Shown here one piece after another: positions 41,502 to 48,901 of a stretch of 64,000 nt of DNA; position 1 is the stretch's first letter; every line of letters starts with the position of its first letter. The DNA is from Microbacterium sp. BH-3-3-3. Its GTDB lineage: Bacteria; Actinomycetota; Actinomycetes; Actinomycetales; Microbacteriaceae. The DNA is taken from NCBI RefSeq assembly GCF_001792815.1, contig NZ_CP017674.1:1178001-1242000 (forward strand), given 5' to 3'. Below the pieces are notes generated by a model. It was not told the DNA's origin. It saw only the letters and a list, made by a program, of their open reading frames with translations, and searched no databases. The translations under genes were made by a program, and so were the position numbers.

Positions 41502-41726
41502 ATGACCAGCCCCGCACCCCAGGACGTCCTCATCGGCAGCGAGAGCATTCGTCTGAGCGCGTTCCTCAAGTTCGCCGGCATCGTCGATTCCGGTGGAGAC
41601 GCCAAAGAGGCGATCATCGACGGGTACGTCAAGGTGAACGGCGAAGTCGAACGCCAGCGCGGGCGACAGCTGCAGGTCGGCGATGTCGTGACGTTCGAGG
41701 GGCAGTCGCTCCGCGTCCAGCCGTGA
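41502..41726 (+). CDS. S4-domain RNA-binding protein (YbcJ-like)
   Basis: A 74-residue protein that is essentially one S4 domain: RLSAFLKFAGIVDSGGDAKE, then GYVKVNGEVERQRGRQLQVG. Small S4 proteins of this type bind structured RNA, possibly rRNA or stalled ribosomes. ATG 41502 follows GGAGCG. Followed by a terminator at 41756. Confidence 0.88.
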   Translation: MTSPAPQDVLIGSESIRLSAFLKFAGIVDSGGDAKEAIIDGYVKVNGEVERQRGRQLQVGDVVTFEGQSLRVQP

Positions 41727-41755
41727 CGTCACCGCACCCCCTCTGACACGGGAAA

Positions 41756-41785
41756 GGCCCGCTCCCCCCGAAGGAGAAGCGGGCC
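41756..41785 (+). terminator. hairpin terminator after the S4 gene
   Basis: GGCCCGCT / AGCGGGCC, an 8-bp perfect stem with a 14-nt loop, about 30 nt after the stop. It also faces the end of the His-rich gene on the other strand. Confidence 0.7.
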
Positions 41786-41840
41786 CGGCAGGCGAGATCC
41801 CGAGCTCGTGACACGGGATGCCGCTCGGCTCAGCGGCGGA

Positions 41841-42137
41841 TCAGTGCTCGTCGTAGTGGTCGGTGTGCAGCGAGTGGCGGTGACCGTCGTGCACGTAGTC
41901 GGCGTGGCCGTCGTGCTCGATCTTCTCGTGGCCGCAGTCGTCGCCGTGACGGTGCTCGTCGACGGTGTGCTCGGCCTTCGACTCGTGCTCGTCGTAGTGG
42001 TCGCCGTGCAGGGCGTGGTGGTGCGTGCCGTGCACGTAGTCGATGTGGTCGCCGTGCTCGATCTTCTGGTGGCCGCAGTCGTCGCCGTGGGCGTGCTCGT
42101 CGACGGAGTGCTCGGCGTGGGTTTCGGTGGTGCTCAT
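41841..42137 (-). CDS. histidine-rich metal-binding protein, duplicated unit
   Basis: A 98-residue protein built from two ~43-residue repeats. Each has the order (S/T)VDEHxHGDDCGHxKIEH, then DYVHxxHxHxLHxDHYDEH. About a quarter of residues are histidine, with one cysteine per unit. There is no membrane segment, so automated labels such as 'zinc transporter' would be misleading; it looks like a soluble zinc buffer or chaperone. ATG 42137 overlaps the ArsR stop (ATGA), so it is co-expressed with that sensor. Metal-induced expression is expected. Confidence 0.8.
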   Translation of the reverse strand: MSTTETHAEHSVDEHAHGDDCGHQKIEHGDHIDYVHGTHHHALHGDHYDEHESKAEHTVDEHRHGDDCGHEKIEHDGHADYVHDGHRHSLHTDHYDEH

Positions 42138-42451
42138 TGTTCGTTCCCCTGGTCGTTCGGTTCCTGGACGTGGGCGATCGCATCGAGCACGACGTGCGCG
42201 ACATGCTGGTCGGCGAGGGCGTATCGAATCTCTTTCCCCTCGCGCTCCGAGCTCACCAAGCCCGCCTGGCGCAGTGTCCGCAGGTGTTGCGACACCAACG
42301 GCTGCGACAGGCCCGCCTGCTCGGCGAGCACGCTCACCGTGAGCTGTTCGCGGCTCAGGAGCCACACGAGCGCGAGACGCGACTCGTTGCCCAGAACCTT
42401 GAACAGTTCCGCGGCTTCGTCGAGTCCCGCGATCTTGTCCACGGCATCCAC
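42134..42451 (-). CDS. ArsR/SmtB-family metal sensor, zinc-type
   Basis: A 105-residue regulator: FKVLGNESRLALVWLLSREQ, then the HTH QAGLSQPLVSQHLRTLRQAG and wing EGKEIRYAL. The last helix reads DQHVAHVVLDAIAHVQE, matching the alpha-5 zinc site pattern D-x-H-x10-H-x2-E/H of SmtB/CzrA-type sensors. GTG 42451 is used; TTG 42478 is an alternative. It heads a two-gene unit with the His-rich protein, so it likely releases that operon when zinc is high. Confidence 0.85.
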   Translation of the reverse strand: MDAVDKIAGLDEAAELFKVLGNESRLALVWLLSREQLTVSVLAEQAGLSQPLVSQHLRTLRQAGLVSSEREGKEIRYALADQHVAHVVLDAIAHVQEPNDQGNEQ

Positions 42452-42459
42452 TCGACCAT

Positions 42460-42483
42460 ACACATGCACGAATTGCAATGTGT
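42460..42483 (-). promoter_or_regulatory. candidate ArsR operator
   Basis: ACACAT...ATGTGT outer arms enclose an inner TGCA-N5-TGCA, immediately upstream of (or overlapping) the ArsR start. The symmetry is imperfect but the position is right for autoregulation. Confidence 0.4.
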
Positions 42484-42526
42484 TCAGGTTATTGGGAGCG
42501 ATTCTCGTTCGCGTGCCGACGGCACG

Positions 42527-42715
42527 TCACGGCAGGTCGTCGCGGTCTCCGCTCGACCGACCCTCGCCGAACGCGGCCCGCATCCACGCCGTTTCGGCCG
42601 CCGCGCGGATGTCATCGTCGTCGCGTCGCCGTTGGGCGCGGCGCCCGATGCCGAGCCCCGCGCCCGCCACCGCGACACCGATCGCGATCCCCACAGCGAG
42701 CGCCCCGAGTTCCAT
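42527..42715 (-). CDS. small membrane-anchored hypothetical protein
   Basis: A 62-residue ORF: one N-terminal membrane helix (LGALAVGIAIGVAVAGAGLG) then a basic/acidic tail (RRAQRRRDDDD). It begins 20 bp after the L36 stop on the same strand. Composition and position make a real gene plausible. No family recognised. Confidence 0.5.
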   Translation of the reverse strand: MELGALAVGIAIGVAVAGAGLGIGRRAQRRRDDDDIRAAAETAWMRAAFGEGRSSGDRDDLP

Positions 42716-42735
42716 GGGGCGATTCTACGAAGGCG

Positions 42736-42858
42736 TCACCCCTGACGCCCCTTGAAGCGCGGGTTCTGCTTGTTGATCACGAACACCCGACCGCGGCGGC
42801 GAACGACCTGCGCACCGGGCTGCTTCTTGAGTGACGCCAGCGAAGCGCGAACTTTCAT
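42736..42858 (-). CDS. rpmJ: ribosomal protein bL36, cysteine-free paralogue
   Basis: A 40-residue protein: [19 protein letters not shown], then [21 protein letters not shown]. This is the second form of L36, in which the four zinc ligands are missing. Such C-minus forms replace the zinc form under zinc shortage and are normally repressed by Zur. ATG 42858 is preceded by AAGGAGGATCCCC, and a Zur-type palindrome lies 15 bp further upstream. It is too short to be picked up by many gene finders. Confidence 0.92.
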   Translation of the reverse strand: MKVRASLASLKKQPGAQVVRRRGRVFVINKQNPRFKGRQG

Positions 42859-42873
42859 GGGGATCCTCCTTGT

Positions 42874-42888
42874 TGATAACCGTTCTCA
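42874..42888. promoter_or_regulatory. Zur box
   Basis: TGATAACCGTTCTCA is a 7-1-7 palindrome (TGAxAAC-C-GTTxTCA) with a single mismatched pair. It closely fits actinobacterial Zur sites. It lies between L36 (-) and the CobW-like gene (+), so both should be zinc-repressed. Confidence 0.8.
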
Positions 42889-42938
42889 CTAACACGGTAG
42901 GGTGTCGGGAGCCCCCTGACAAACGAGAGGTGGATGCC

Positions 42939-43934
42939 ATGCCCCGCACGATCGCCATCCTCGGCGTCTGCGCACCGGAACGCCGGGCCTACGCCGAACG
43001 CACCGCTGCCGCGCTCGATCGCCCGCTGCACCTGCTGCGTTTCGCCGACCTCCGGTCCTCCCACGCCCTTCCCCACCCGCGGTCACGCCCGAGCACCGCG
43101 CACGCCGTCGTCGACCTCGGCACCGACGTCGACCTCATCCACGCGATCGCCTCGCGCGGCGGCGCTGAGGTCGAAGCGGTCTGCGTCGTCGACGCCCGGC
43201 ACATGGTGGGCGACCTGCTCGACGAGGCGCCCCTCGTGGCATCCGCTCGTCCCGGCGACACCCGCGCCGACGTCGGTGCACGCGCGCGGCAGGCGGCCCT
43301 GGCCCTAGAGCTGGCGACACGCATCGTCTGGATCAACTGGGAGCAGGTGCCCACCGCGGCCCTCTCCGTGCAGATGGCACTCGCCTCGCACCTGAACCCC
43401 ACCGCCGTGGTGCGCCTGTCGCGCGATCCGCTCAGCGACCTGCACTCGGAAGCTCCCCGCGACGGCGAGATCCTCGAGCGAGCGGGCTGGGTGCACGCCC
43501 TCAACGCCGAGCACGACCCCTACATGCGCGACAACCGCGTCATGACGGTGCGCTACGAGCAGCTGCGGCCGTTCCACCCGGCCCGCCTGTCGGCCGCGCT
43601 CGACCGGCTCGACGACGGCGCCGCCGGACGCCTCGTGCGCTCCGCGGGATTCTGTCGCCTGGCCTCACGCCCCGGCATCCTGGCGCGGTGGGAGCACGTC
43701 GGCTCGGCGATCTGGCTCGAACCGATCGGTGCCGACGACGGACTCATGGGCATGGGCCAAGAGATCGCCTTCACCGGCCTCGACCTCTCGGCGCCGAAGC
43801 TCGCGCACGTGCTCGACCGGGCCGCTCTCACCGACGACGAGCTCGCCAGCGGCCCCGCGGCCTGGGCGCTGTTCGACGACCCGCTGCCCGCCTGGCCCGC
43901 GGTGGAGTCGTCGATCCCCGATGCCACCGACTGA
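42939..43934 (+). CDS. COG0523/CobW-like protein without a P-loop
   Basis: A 331-residue protein. The C-terminal part follows CobW/COG0523 zinc-metallochaperone GTPases (FCRLASRPGILARWEHVGSA, IWLEPIGADDGLMGMGQEIA, AWALFDDPLPAWP). In the N-terminal half IVWINWEQVP holds the place of the NKxD-like region. However, the opening (TIAILGVCAPERRAYAERTA) has no G-x4-GK(S/T). A CxCC-type metal motif is also absent. It is controlled by the Zur box with L36. It may be a non-GTPase relative that still binds partner or metal. Confidence 0.7.
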   Translation: MPRTIAILGVCAPERRAYAERTAAALDRPLHLLRFADLRSSHALPHPRSRPSTAHAVVDLGTDVDLIHAIASRGGAEVEAVCVVDARHMVGDLLDEAPLVASARPGDTRADVGARARQAALALELATRIVWINWEQVPTAALSVQMALASHLNPTAVVRLSRDPLSDLHSEAPRDGEILERAGWVHALNAEHDPYMRDNRVMTVRYEQLRPFHPARLSAALDRLDDGAAGRLVRSAGFCRLASRPGILARWEHVGSAIWLEPIGADDGLMGMGQEIAFTGLDLSAPKLAHVLDRAALTDDELASGPAAWALFDDPLPAWPAVESSIPDATD

Positions 43935-43988
43935 CGACGACCTGTCAAGCCGGTTCACCGTGGCGGCCGCGTGGCGCAACGTGGCCGC

Positions 43989-44195
43989 ATGAGCACTCCT
44001 GAGATCCCCTCCCGCCACTCCGACGACGCCCACGCCGACTCCGCCGCCCCCACCGACGCCGTGACCGACGAGGTGCGCGAAGACGCCGCCGAGTCCGAGG
44101 AACACGTCGAGCTCGACAACCACACGGGCGACGCGCTCGACGGCGACGCCCCGGCGGACGATCCCGGGTTCCCCGCCGCCGAGGGTCACGCCTGA
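43989..44195 (+). CDS. small acidic hypothetical protein
   Basis: A 68-residue, highly acidic protein (about a third Asp/Glu; for example DEVREDAAESEEHVELDN), probably disordered. Starts 54 bp after the CobW-like gene, on the same strand. No family recognised; coding status is moderately supported by codon pattern only. Confidence 0.45.
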   Translation: MSTPEIPSRHSDDAHADSAAPTDAVTDEVREDAAESEEHVELDNHTGDALDGDAPADDPGFPAAEGHA

Positions 44196-44371
44196 ACGCA
44201 TCTGCGTGCGTGGCATCCTTCTTGCTTTTTGGGCGCCACCCCTGAGTCCGAGAGTTGATCACCCTCTACTCGCTCATCCCTCACCCCGGGCACGAATCCA
44301 GCACCACCTTCTGAGCGACTGCCAACTCCAATACTGTCCCCGCACAAGGCAGACGGACATTTGGAGGGGAC

Positions 44372-44953
44372 ATGACGAGATTTTTCGGACGCAAGTGGAC
44401 GGTGACGGTTCTCGTGGCGGGAGTCTTGGCTCTCGCTCTTCCGTCCCCCGCCGCAATTGCGCAGTCGACCGCACCTCAGGCGGATGATTCTCGTGTAACC
44501 GTGGATCGCGCGGGCGTCATAACGCTGACGTGGAACTGCGATCAACTCTCGGAGTCAGATCGAGCCCGGGCGCTTCGAGAGGGTCTGACGATGTGTGGCC
44601 TCAATGAGACCCCCGGGCGATTGAGAACCATGGCAGCCAGCAATAACAACTGCGGAACGGCTTACATCTACACAAGCCAGGCCGGCGGAAGGGCGCGAGT
44701 TGATTATTCACTCCACTCCACGGCCGGAATCATCACAGGCCGGAACCTCGACATCTCGTGGGGACCTTCCTACAGCGGCGGCAAGAAAGACCTGGGGCCT
44801 TGGTGGGGCACAGGCTTCTACGGCAACAAGACTGACGTCGGTTTCGCGATGAAAGGTAAGAAATTCGGGGCATCGATGTCGGGATGGGTTTCCCTCGCAG
44901 GCTGGACAATCACCTGCGGTGTCTATGTACGAGAAGACCCTCGAACCCTCTGA
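44372..44953 (+). CDS. secreted orphan protein
   Basis: A 193-residue protein with a clear signal peptide (VTVLVAGVLALALPSPAAIAQ). The mature part has four cysteines spaced for disulphides (WNCDQLS, TMCGLNE, NNCGTAY, ITCGVYV) and a glycine/aromatic-rich C-terminal half (SWGPSYSGGKKDLGPWWGTG). Start ATG 44372 follows TGGAGGGGAC. The local base composition is visibly less GC-rich than the neighbours, suggesting recent acquisition. No family recognised; secreted toxin, inhibitor or bacteriocin-like roles are possible but unsupported. Confidence 0.75.
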   Translation: MTRFFGRKWTVTVLVAGVLALALPSPAAIAQSTAPQADDSRVTVDRAGVITLTWNCDQLSESDRARALREGLTMCGLNETPGRLRTMAASNNNCGTAYIYTSQAGGRARVDYSLHSTAGIITGRNLDISWGPSYSGGKKDLGPWWGTGFYGNKTDVGFAMKGKKFGASMSGWVSLAGWTITCGVYVREDPRTL

Positions 44954-44964
44954 ACGACAAGAGT

Positions 44965-45000
44965 CGTGGGGGCCGTCGCGTTGTTGCGGCCGCCCCCACG
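44965..45000 (+). terminator. hairpin terminator after the secreted orphan
   Basis: CGTGGGGGC / GCCCCCACG, a 9-bp perfect stem (extendable) with an 18-nt loop, 12 nt after the stop. Confidence 0.75.
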
Positions 45001-45010
45001 ATGCTGTGAG

Positions 45011-45436
45011 CTAGCGAGCGGCCGCCCGCATCCACGCTGAGAGCAACGGAGTCGTGTCGCTCACCCGGCGCACCGGCACCTCGACGTTCCTTGCGCTAGT
45101 CGAGTGCACAAAGACGGTGTCGCCGCCCACCAGCTGGCTCGATCGGTGCGCGAGAGGGTGGGAGCGGTCGAGAAGCGCCCCGAGCTCGTTCGCCGTGGTC
45201 GAGGATCCCCCAGCAATCACGGTGTGCGGTGGCGCACCGGCGACCTGATCCTCGACGCTGCGCCACAGCCCCACCCAGCCGTAGACCGGCCCGGGCTCAG
45301 CCAGAGGAAGGTTCACGAACATCGCGAGGTCGTTGCATCCCTGCAACGCGTATGCAACCACGGTCTTCTCGGACGCGACCGCCCGAAGCTGCTCTAGTCC
45401 TGCCTCGGTAGTCAAAAGCTTCGAGTGGTCGCTCAT
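45011..45436 (-). CDS. hypothetical protein
   Basis: A 141-residue soluble protein (KLLTTEAGLEQLRAVASEKT, YALQGCNDLAMFVNLPL, VGLWRSVEDQVAGAPPHTV). No signal peptide or membrane segment. Start ATG 45436. I do not recognise a family. It ends facing the terminator of the secreted orphan. Confidence 0.65.
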   Translation of the reverse strand: MSDHSKLLTTEAGLEQLRAVASEKTVVAYALQGCNDLAMFVNLPLAEPGPVYGWVGLWRSVEDQVAGAPPHTVIAGGSSTTANELGALLDRSHPLAHRSSQLVGGDTVFVHSTSARNVEVPVRRVSDTTPLLSAWMRAAAR

Positions 45437-45564
45437 GAAACTACGTTAGCGGCCCACCCACCCCGACAAACCTGGGGTGAAACCGGTACAGTGCACGTTC
45501 TCGACGGACCAACTCCCGGGTGAAAACGAGGCTCACGCGAAGGTCGGGCGGCGCCCCTCAGCCG

Positions 45565-46650
45565 CTACGCGATCCTCGTCCCCGGCGGCAGGCGCTTCGC
45601 GGGCGTGCGCGTTCGCGAGATTCCCCACCACAGCAGCCCACCGGCGACCACCGCCTGCAGCAGCAGCCCCACGAACCAGCTCGGCGCGGTGCCCGCGAGT
45701 TGCTCCTCGGTGGTCGGGTAGTCGTAAGCGCTGCCCGCGGGGTCGGCGCAGGCGTCGTAGCGCGGCGCCGGGTCGGGCTCGATCTGCGCGAGGCGCACAC
45801 CCGAGGCGATCTGCGAGAACAGGTCGGACGGGTAGCCGTCGCGATACGTCGGCGGCGTGGCATCCGCGAGGATCACGAAGGGGTTGGCCGCGAGCAGCCA
45901 CCACACGCGGTCGAAGCGCGGGGTCTCGCCGTACGACCTCGATTCGACGCACTCGAGCTCGTCGTAGGTGGGGCACCCCGCCCCGGGACTCGGCGCGCCC
46001 GGGTCGCAGCCGGTGGGCACCGCGTTCCAGTCGACGTCGCGACTCACCGTCACCTGCGGCGTGCGCAGCGCGGCGCCGCCCAATCCGAAGGCGAGCAGCG
46101 TGCCGATGGTGAGCGCGGCGACCACCAGGTACGTGCTGGCCACCGAGAAGATGGGCCGCGCGACCACCGCGCTGAAACCCACCCCGATCGCCGCGACGAT
46201 GCCCACCTCGAGGATCAGGATGCCGAGCGAGCTCACGATCACGCCCGGATTCAGCGCCCCGGCGAACGTCGACACGATGAGGAAGGGCACGGCCACGACG
46301 AGGAAGGCGAGACCGGAGATCCAGGCGGCCAGGAACTTGCCGATCACGATCTCGGTCGTCGTGGCGAGCGTCACCTGCACGGGAGCAAGGGTCGCGCCGT
46401 CGCGGTCGCCGTTGACCGCGCTGCCGCTGAGCGTGGGCGACACCAGCAGCACGAGCAGGAGCACGAGCATGATGACGAGCGAGAAGAACCACTCGTTGCC
46501 GCCGCTCCACAGCGAGAACGCGGCGAGCGAGAGCACCATGATGCCGAGCAGGATCGCGGCGAAGATCCCGAGCAGCACGTACCAGCCCACCGAGCGGACG
46601 CGCTGACGCAGCTCGATCCCGATGATCGTGCGCAGGCGGTGCGGGTTCAT
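45565..46650 (-). CDS. ABC transporter permease
   Basis: A 361-residue membrane protein of the ABC-2 type. It has an N-terminal IIGIELRQRVRSVGWYVLLG with the first helix, a cluster of four to five central helices (SLVIMLVLLLVLLVSPTLSG, ISGLAFLVVAVPFLIV, GILILEVGIVAAIGVG), a large extracytoplasmic domain at about 210-325 with paired cysteines, and a last helix before TRTPAKRLPPG. Its ATG overlaps the ATPase stop by 4 nt. Substrate unknown. Confidence 0.88.
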   Translation of the reverse strand: MNPHRLRTIIGIELRQRVRSVGWYVLLGIFAAILLGIMVLSLAAFSLWSGGNEWFFSLVIMLVLLLVLLVSPTLSGSAVNGDRDGATLAPVQVTLATTTEIVIGKFLAAWISGLAFLVVAVPFLIVSTFAGALNPGVIVSSLGILILEVGIVAAIGVGFSAVVARPIFSVASTYLVVAALTIGTLLAFGLGGAALRTPQVTVSRDVDWNAVPTGCDPGAPSPGAGCPTYDELECVESRSYGETPRFDRVWWLLAANPFVILADATPPTYRDGYPSDLFSQIASGVRLAQIEPDPAPRYDACADPAGSAYDYPTTEEQLAGTAPSWFVGLLLQAVVAGGLLWWGISRTRTPAKRLPPGTRIA

Positions 46651-47672
46651 GCGCGGCTCCCCTCGTCGTCGCGGTCATCGGGCACGGCGGGCGCCGTCGG
46701 CCCCGGTGCGGCGGCGCCCGGCGGAGGCGGAGGCGGCGCCGACTCGGACCGCAGGTCGAGGAAGGCGTGCTCGAGATCACCCACGGCGGGAGCGAACTCC
46801 ACCACCGGTAGGCCCGCGCCGACGAGAGCGCGCAGCCCCGCGACGGCACCCGCGTCGTCGGCGAACGGCACGAGAGCATCGCGCCGGTCGAGACCGATCT
46901 CGTCGCCGGAGCGGCCGAGGGCCGCCGCGATATCTCCGCGCGCCGCCTCGACCGACCTCGAGGAGTCGGTCGCCAGTCGCACGCGCCACCCCCGCACGCG
47001 CGTCGCCGCCGCCGCGATGCGGTCGCCCGCGACGGTGCGTCCGTCGACCAGGAACACGGCGTCGTCGACGACCTCTTCGAGCTCGGACAGCACGTGACTC
47101 GACATCAGGATCGTGCGTCCCTCGGCGGCCAGGCGTCGCAACAGCACGCGCAGCGCGATGCGCGCCTGCGGATCGAGACCCGAGGCCGGCTCGTCGAGCA
47201 ACAGCACGCGCGGGTCGTGCACGAGCGCGCGGGCCAGAGCGAGACGCTGCTTCTGTCCGCGCGACAAGACGCGGGCAGGTGCCGCGGCGAGCGCGGTCAG
47301 GTCGACGAGCTCGAGCAGTTCGTCGGCGCGGGAACGCGCGGCGTCACGCGACAGGTCGTAGAGCTGCGCGGTCGCCACCAGCACCTCTCGCGCCGTCAGG
47401 CTGGGCCACGCGCCCAGGGAGTCCGGCATCCATCCGAGCACGCGTCGCACACCGGCCGGGTCGGCGACGGGGTCGATGCCGCCGATGCGCAGCTCACCGT
47501 CGTCGGGCCGCAGCAGAGACGCCAGCATGAGCATGAGCGTGGTCTTGCCCGAGCCGTTCGGTCCGACGAGTCCCGTCACGCGGCCCGGTGCGGCGGTGAA
47601 CGTCACCTGCCGCACGGCGTGCACCGAACCGAACGACCGTCTCACTCCCGCGACTTCGATACCGGCTTCCAT
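46647..47672 (-). CDS. ABC transporter ATP-binding protein
   Basis: A 341-residue ATPase. Walker A GPNGSGKTT, signature VLSRGQKQRLALARAL, Walker B VLLLDEPASGLDP and H-loop MSSHVL are all intact. The C-terminal ~110 residues form the usual extension of ABC-2 exporters and end in a proline/acidic tail. ATG 47672 was chosen as the domain begins within 10 residues; the longer frame upstream lies in the neighbouring gene. Paired with the permease, it forms a small exporter or membrane-remodelling pump. Confidence 0.92.
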   Translation of the reverse strand: MEAGIEVAGVRRSFGSVHAVRQVTFTAAPGRVTGLVGPNGSGKTTLMLMLASLLRPDDGELRIGGIDPVADPAGVRRVLGWMPDSLGAWPSLTAREVLVATAQLYDLSRDAARSRADELLELVDLTALAAAPARVLSRGQKQRLALARALVHDPRVLLLDEPASGLDPQARIALRVLLRRLAAEGRTILMSSHVLSELEEVVDDAVFLVDGRTVAGDRIAAAATRVRGWRVRLATDSSRSVEAARGDIAAALGRSGDEIGLDRRDALVPFADDAGAVAGLRALVGAGLPVVEFAPAVGDLEHAFLDLRSESAPPPPPPGAAAPGPTAPAVPDDRDDEGSRA

Positions 47673-47733
47673 GGCCCCCACCCTAGAGGGGAGCTCCGAC
47701 GTGCCTCGTCTCGCGATTCGCGGATGCCAGGAC

Positions 47734-48663
47734 TCAGGATGCCGCCAGCGCCCGGCCGAGAGCGTCGCCCGACGACCACGCGGTGCGTACCGCCGCACTC
47801 TCTCCCCATGCATCACCGCAGGCCGAGAGCCCGGGCGAGCGGAAGAACGGCTCCCCGGTCGCCTCGACGGGTCGGGCGAAGGTCCAGCGGTGGGCGCGCG
47901 CGGCGACGGGATCGGCATCGATCCGCAGGAGTCGGCGGGTCGCCGCGACGACGGGCGCGATCGCCGCGTCGGGGTCGTCGAGGTGCCGTCGGGCGCGGTC
48001 GGCGGTGGTGTGCACCACGAGCACGGGAGCACCGTCGCCGCGACGATCGCCGTCGTCAGCGAGGAACGACACGTCGGCGTCGCCGTCGGCGAAGGCACCG
48101 TGCAGGTCGGCATCCCACTGCCTGTCGTCCCACCGGAGCATCACGGCGATGACCGGCTCCCAGTCCTGAGCGCCACCCGGAGCCTCACCCGTCAACCGCG
48201 CAGCCTGAGGGGCGGGCATCGCGAGCACCACCTCGCCGGCGTCGCGACCGTCGACACGGTACGGCTCGACCCGCTCGACGACGTGCTCCGACACCACGTC
48301 GAGCCCCTCGGCCAGGTCGAGCGTCAGCGAACGCGAGCCCAGCGGAGCCGCCCATCTCATCGGACCGGGCTTGGGCGTCTGCCCGCCGTCGGCGTCGATG
48401 ACGGCGAAGGTGTCGGTCCAGGGGCGGGCGAGACCCCGTTCCTCCCAGTCGGCGACGAGATGGCCGAAGCGCTCCGCCTCGCCCACGACGAAGTACGACG
48501 CGCCGAGGTCGACCGCGCGCCCGTCGATCGTGCGGCTCGCCAGGCGCCCACCCACGCGGCGCCCCCGATCGAGCACGCGCACCGACCTCCCGGCATCCTG
48601 CACCGCTCGCGCGCACGCGAGCCCGGAGATCCCGCCGCCGACGACCGTCACATCCACTGTCAT
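47734..48663 (-). CDS. FAD-dependent amine-oxidase/renalase-like protein
   Basis: A 309-residue flavoprotein: DVTVVGGGISGLACARAVQD (FAD Rossmann motif), VRVLDRGRRVGGRLASRTID, DLGASYFVV, and the C-terminal FAD contact GLSACGDAWGESAAVRTAWSS. The layout fits renalase-like NAD(P)-binding amine-oxidase homologues of ~310-340 residues. Substrate unknown. ATG 48663; the frame upstream runs into a hairpin repeat and looks non-coding. Confidence 0.85.
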   Translation of the reverse strand: MTVDVTVVGGGISGLACARAVQDAGRSVRVLDRGRRVGGRLASRTIDGRAVDLGASYFVVGEAERFGHLVADWEERGLARPWTDTFAVIDADGGQTPKPGPMRWAAPLGSRSLTLDLAEGLDVVSEHVVERVEPYRVDGRDAGEVVLAMPAPQAARLTGEAPGGAQDWEPVIAVMLRWDDRQWDADLHGAFADGDADVSFLADDGDRRGDGAPVLVVHTTADRARRHLDDPDAAIAPVVAATRRLLRIDADPVAARAHRWTFARPVEATGEPFFRSPGLSACGDAWGESAAVRTAWSSGDALGRALAAS

Positions 48664-48746
48664 GCGGTCATCCTCCCGCGCCATGCGGGGCCGAGGGACG
48701 GGGTTGCGTCGGGACGCTCCCGGACTCGCGACCGCCACGGACCGGC

Positions 48747-48826
48747 CCAAACTCCTGAGAAACCTCGGCACGGCCGACGAACACCGGCGAGGACGGTGAC
48801 CGCCGACCGAGAACTCAGGAGTTTGG
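48747..48826. repeat. long hairpin with CCAAACTCCTGAG arms
   Basis: Perfect 13-bp arms CCAAACTCCTGAG (48747-48759) and CTCAGGAGTTTGG (48814-48826), with partly complementary inner sequence (CCTCGGC / GCCGACCGAG). It lies between two genes of the same strand. Confidence 0.7.
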
Positions 48827-48901
48827 CCCGCGTATGCCCGGGCGCACGCGCCGAGCCCGCTCCGCAGGGCGCTCGGCCGCCGTCCCGCACACGAGCGCAG
48901 C

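Noticed and set aside
41841..42137. Zinc transporter permease
   Set aside because: The His-rich protein has no membrane segment; it is better described as a soluble metal-binding protein.
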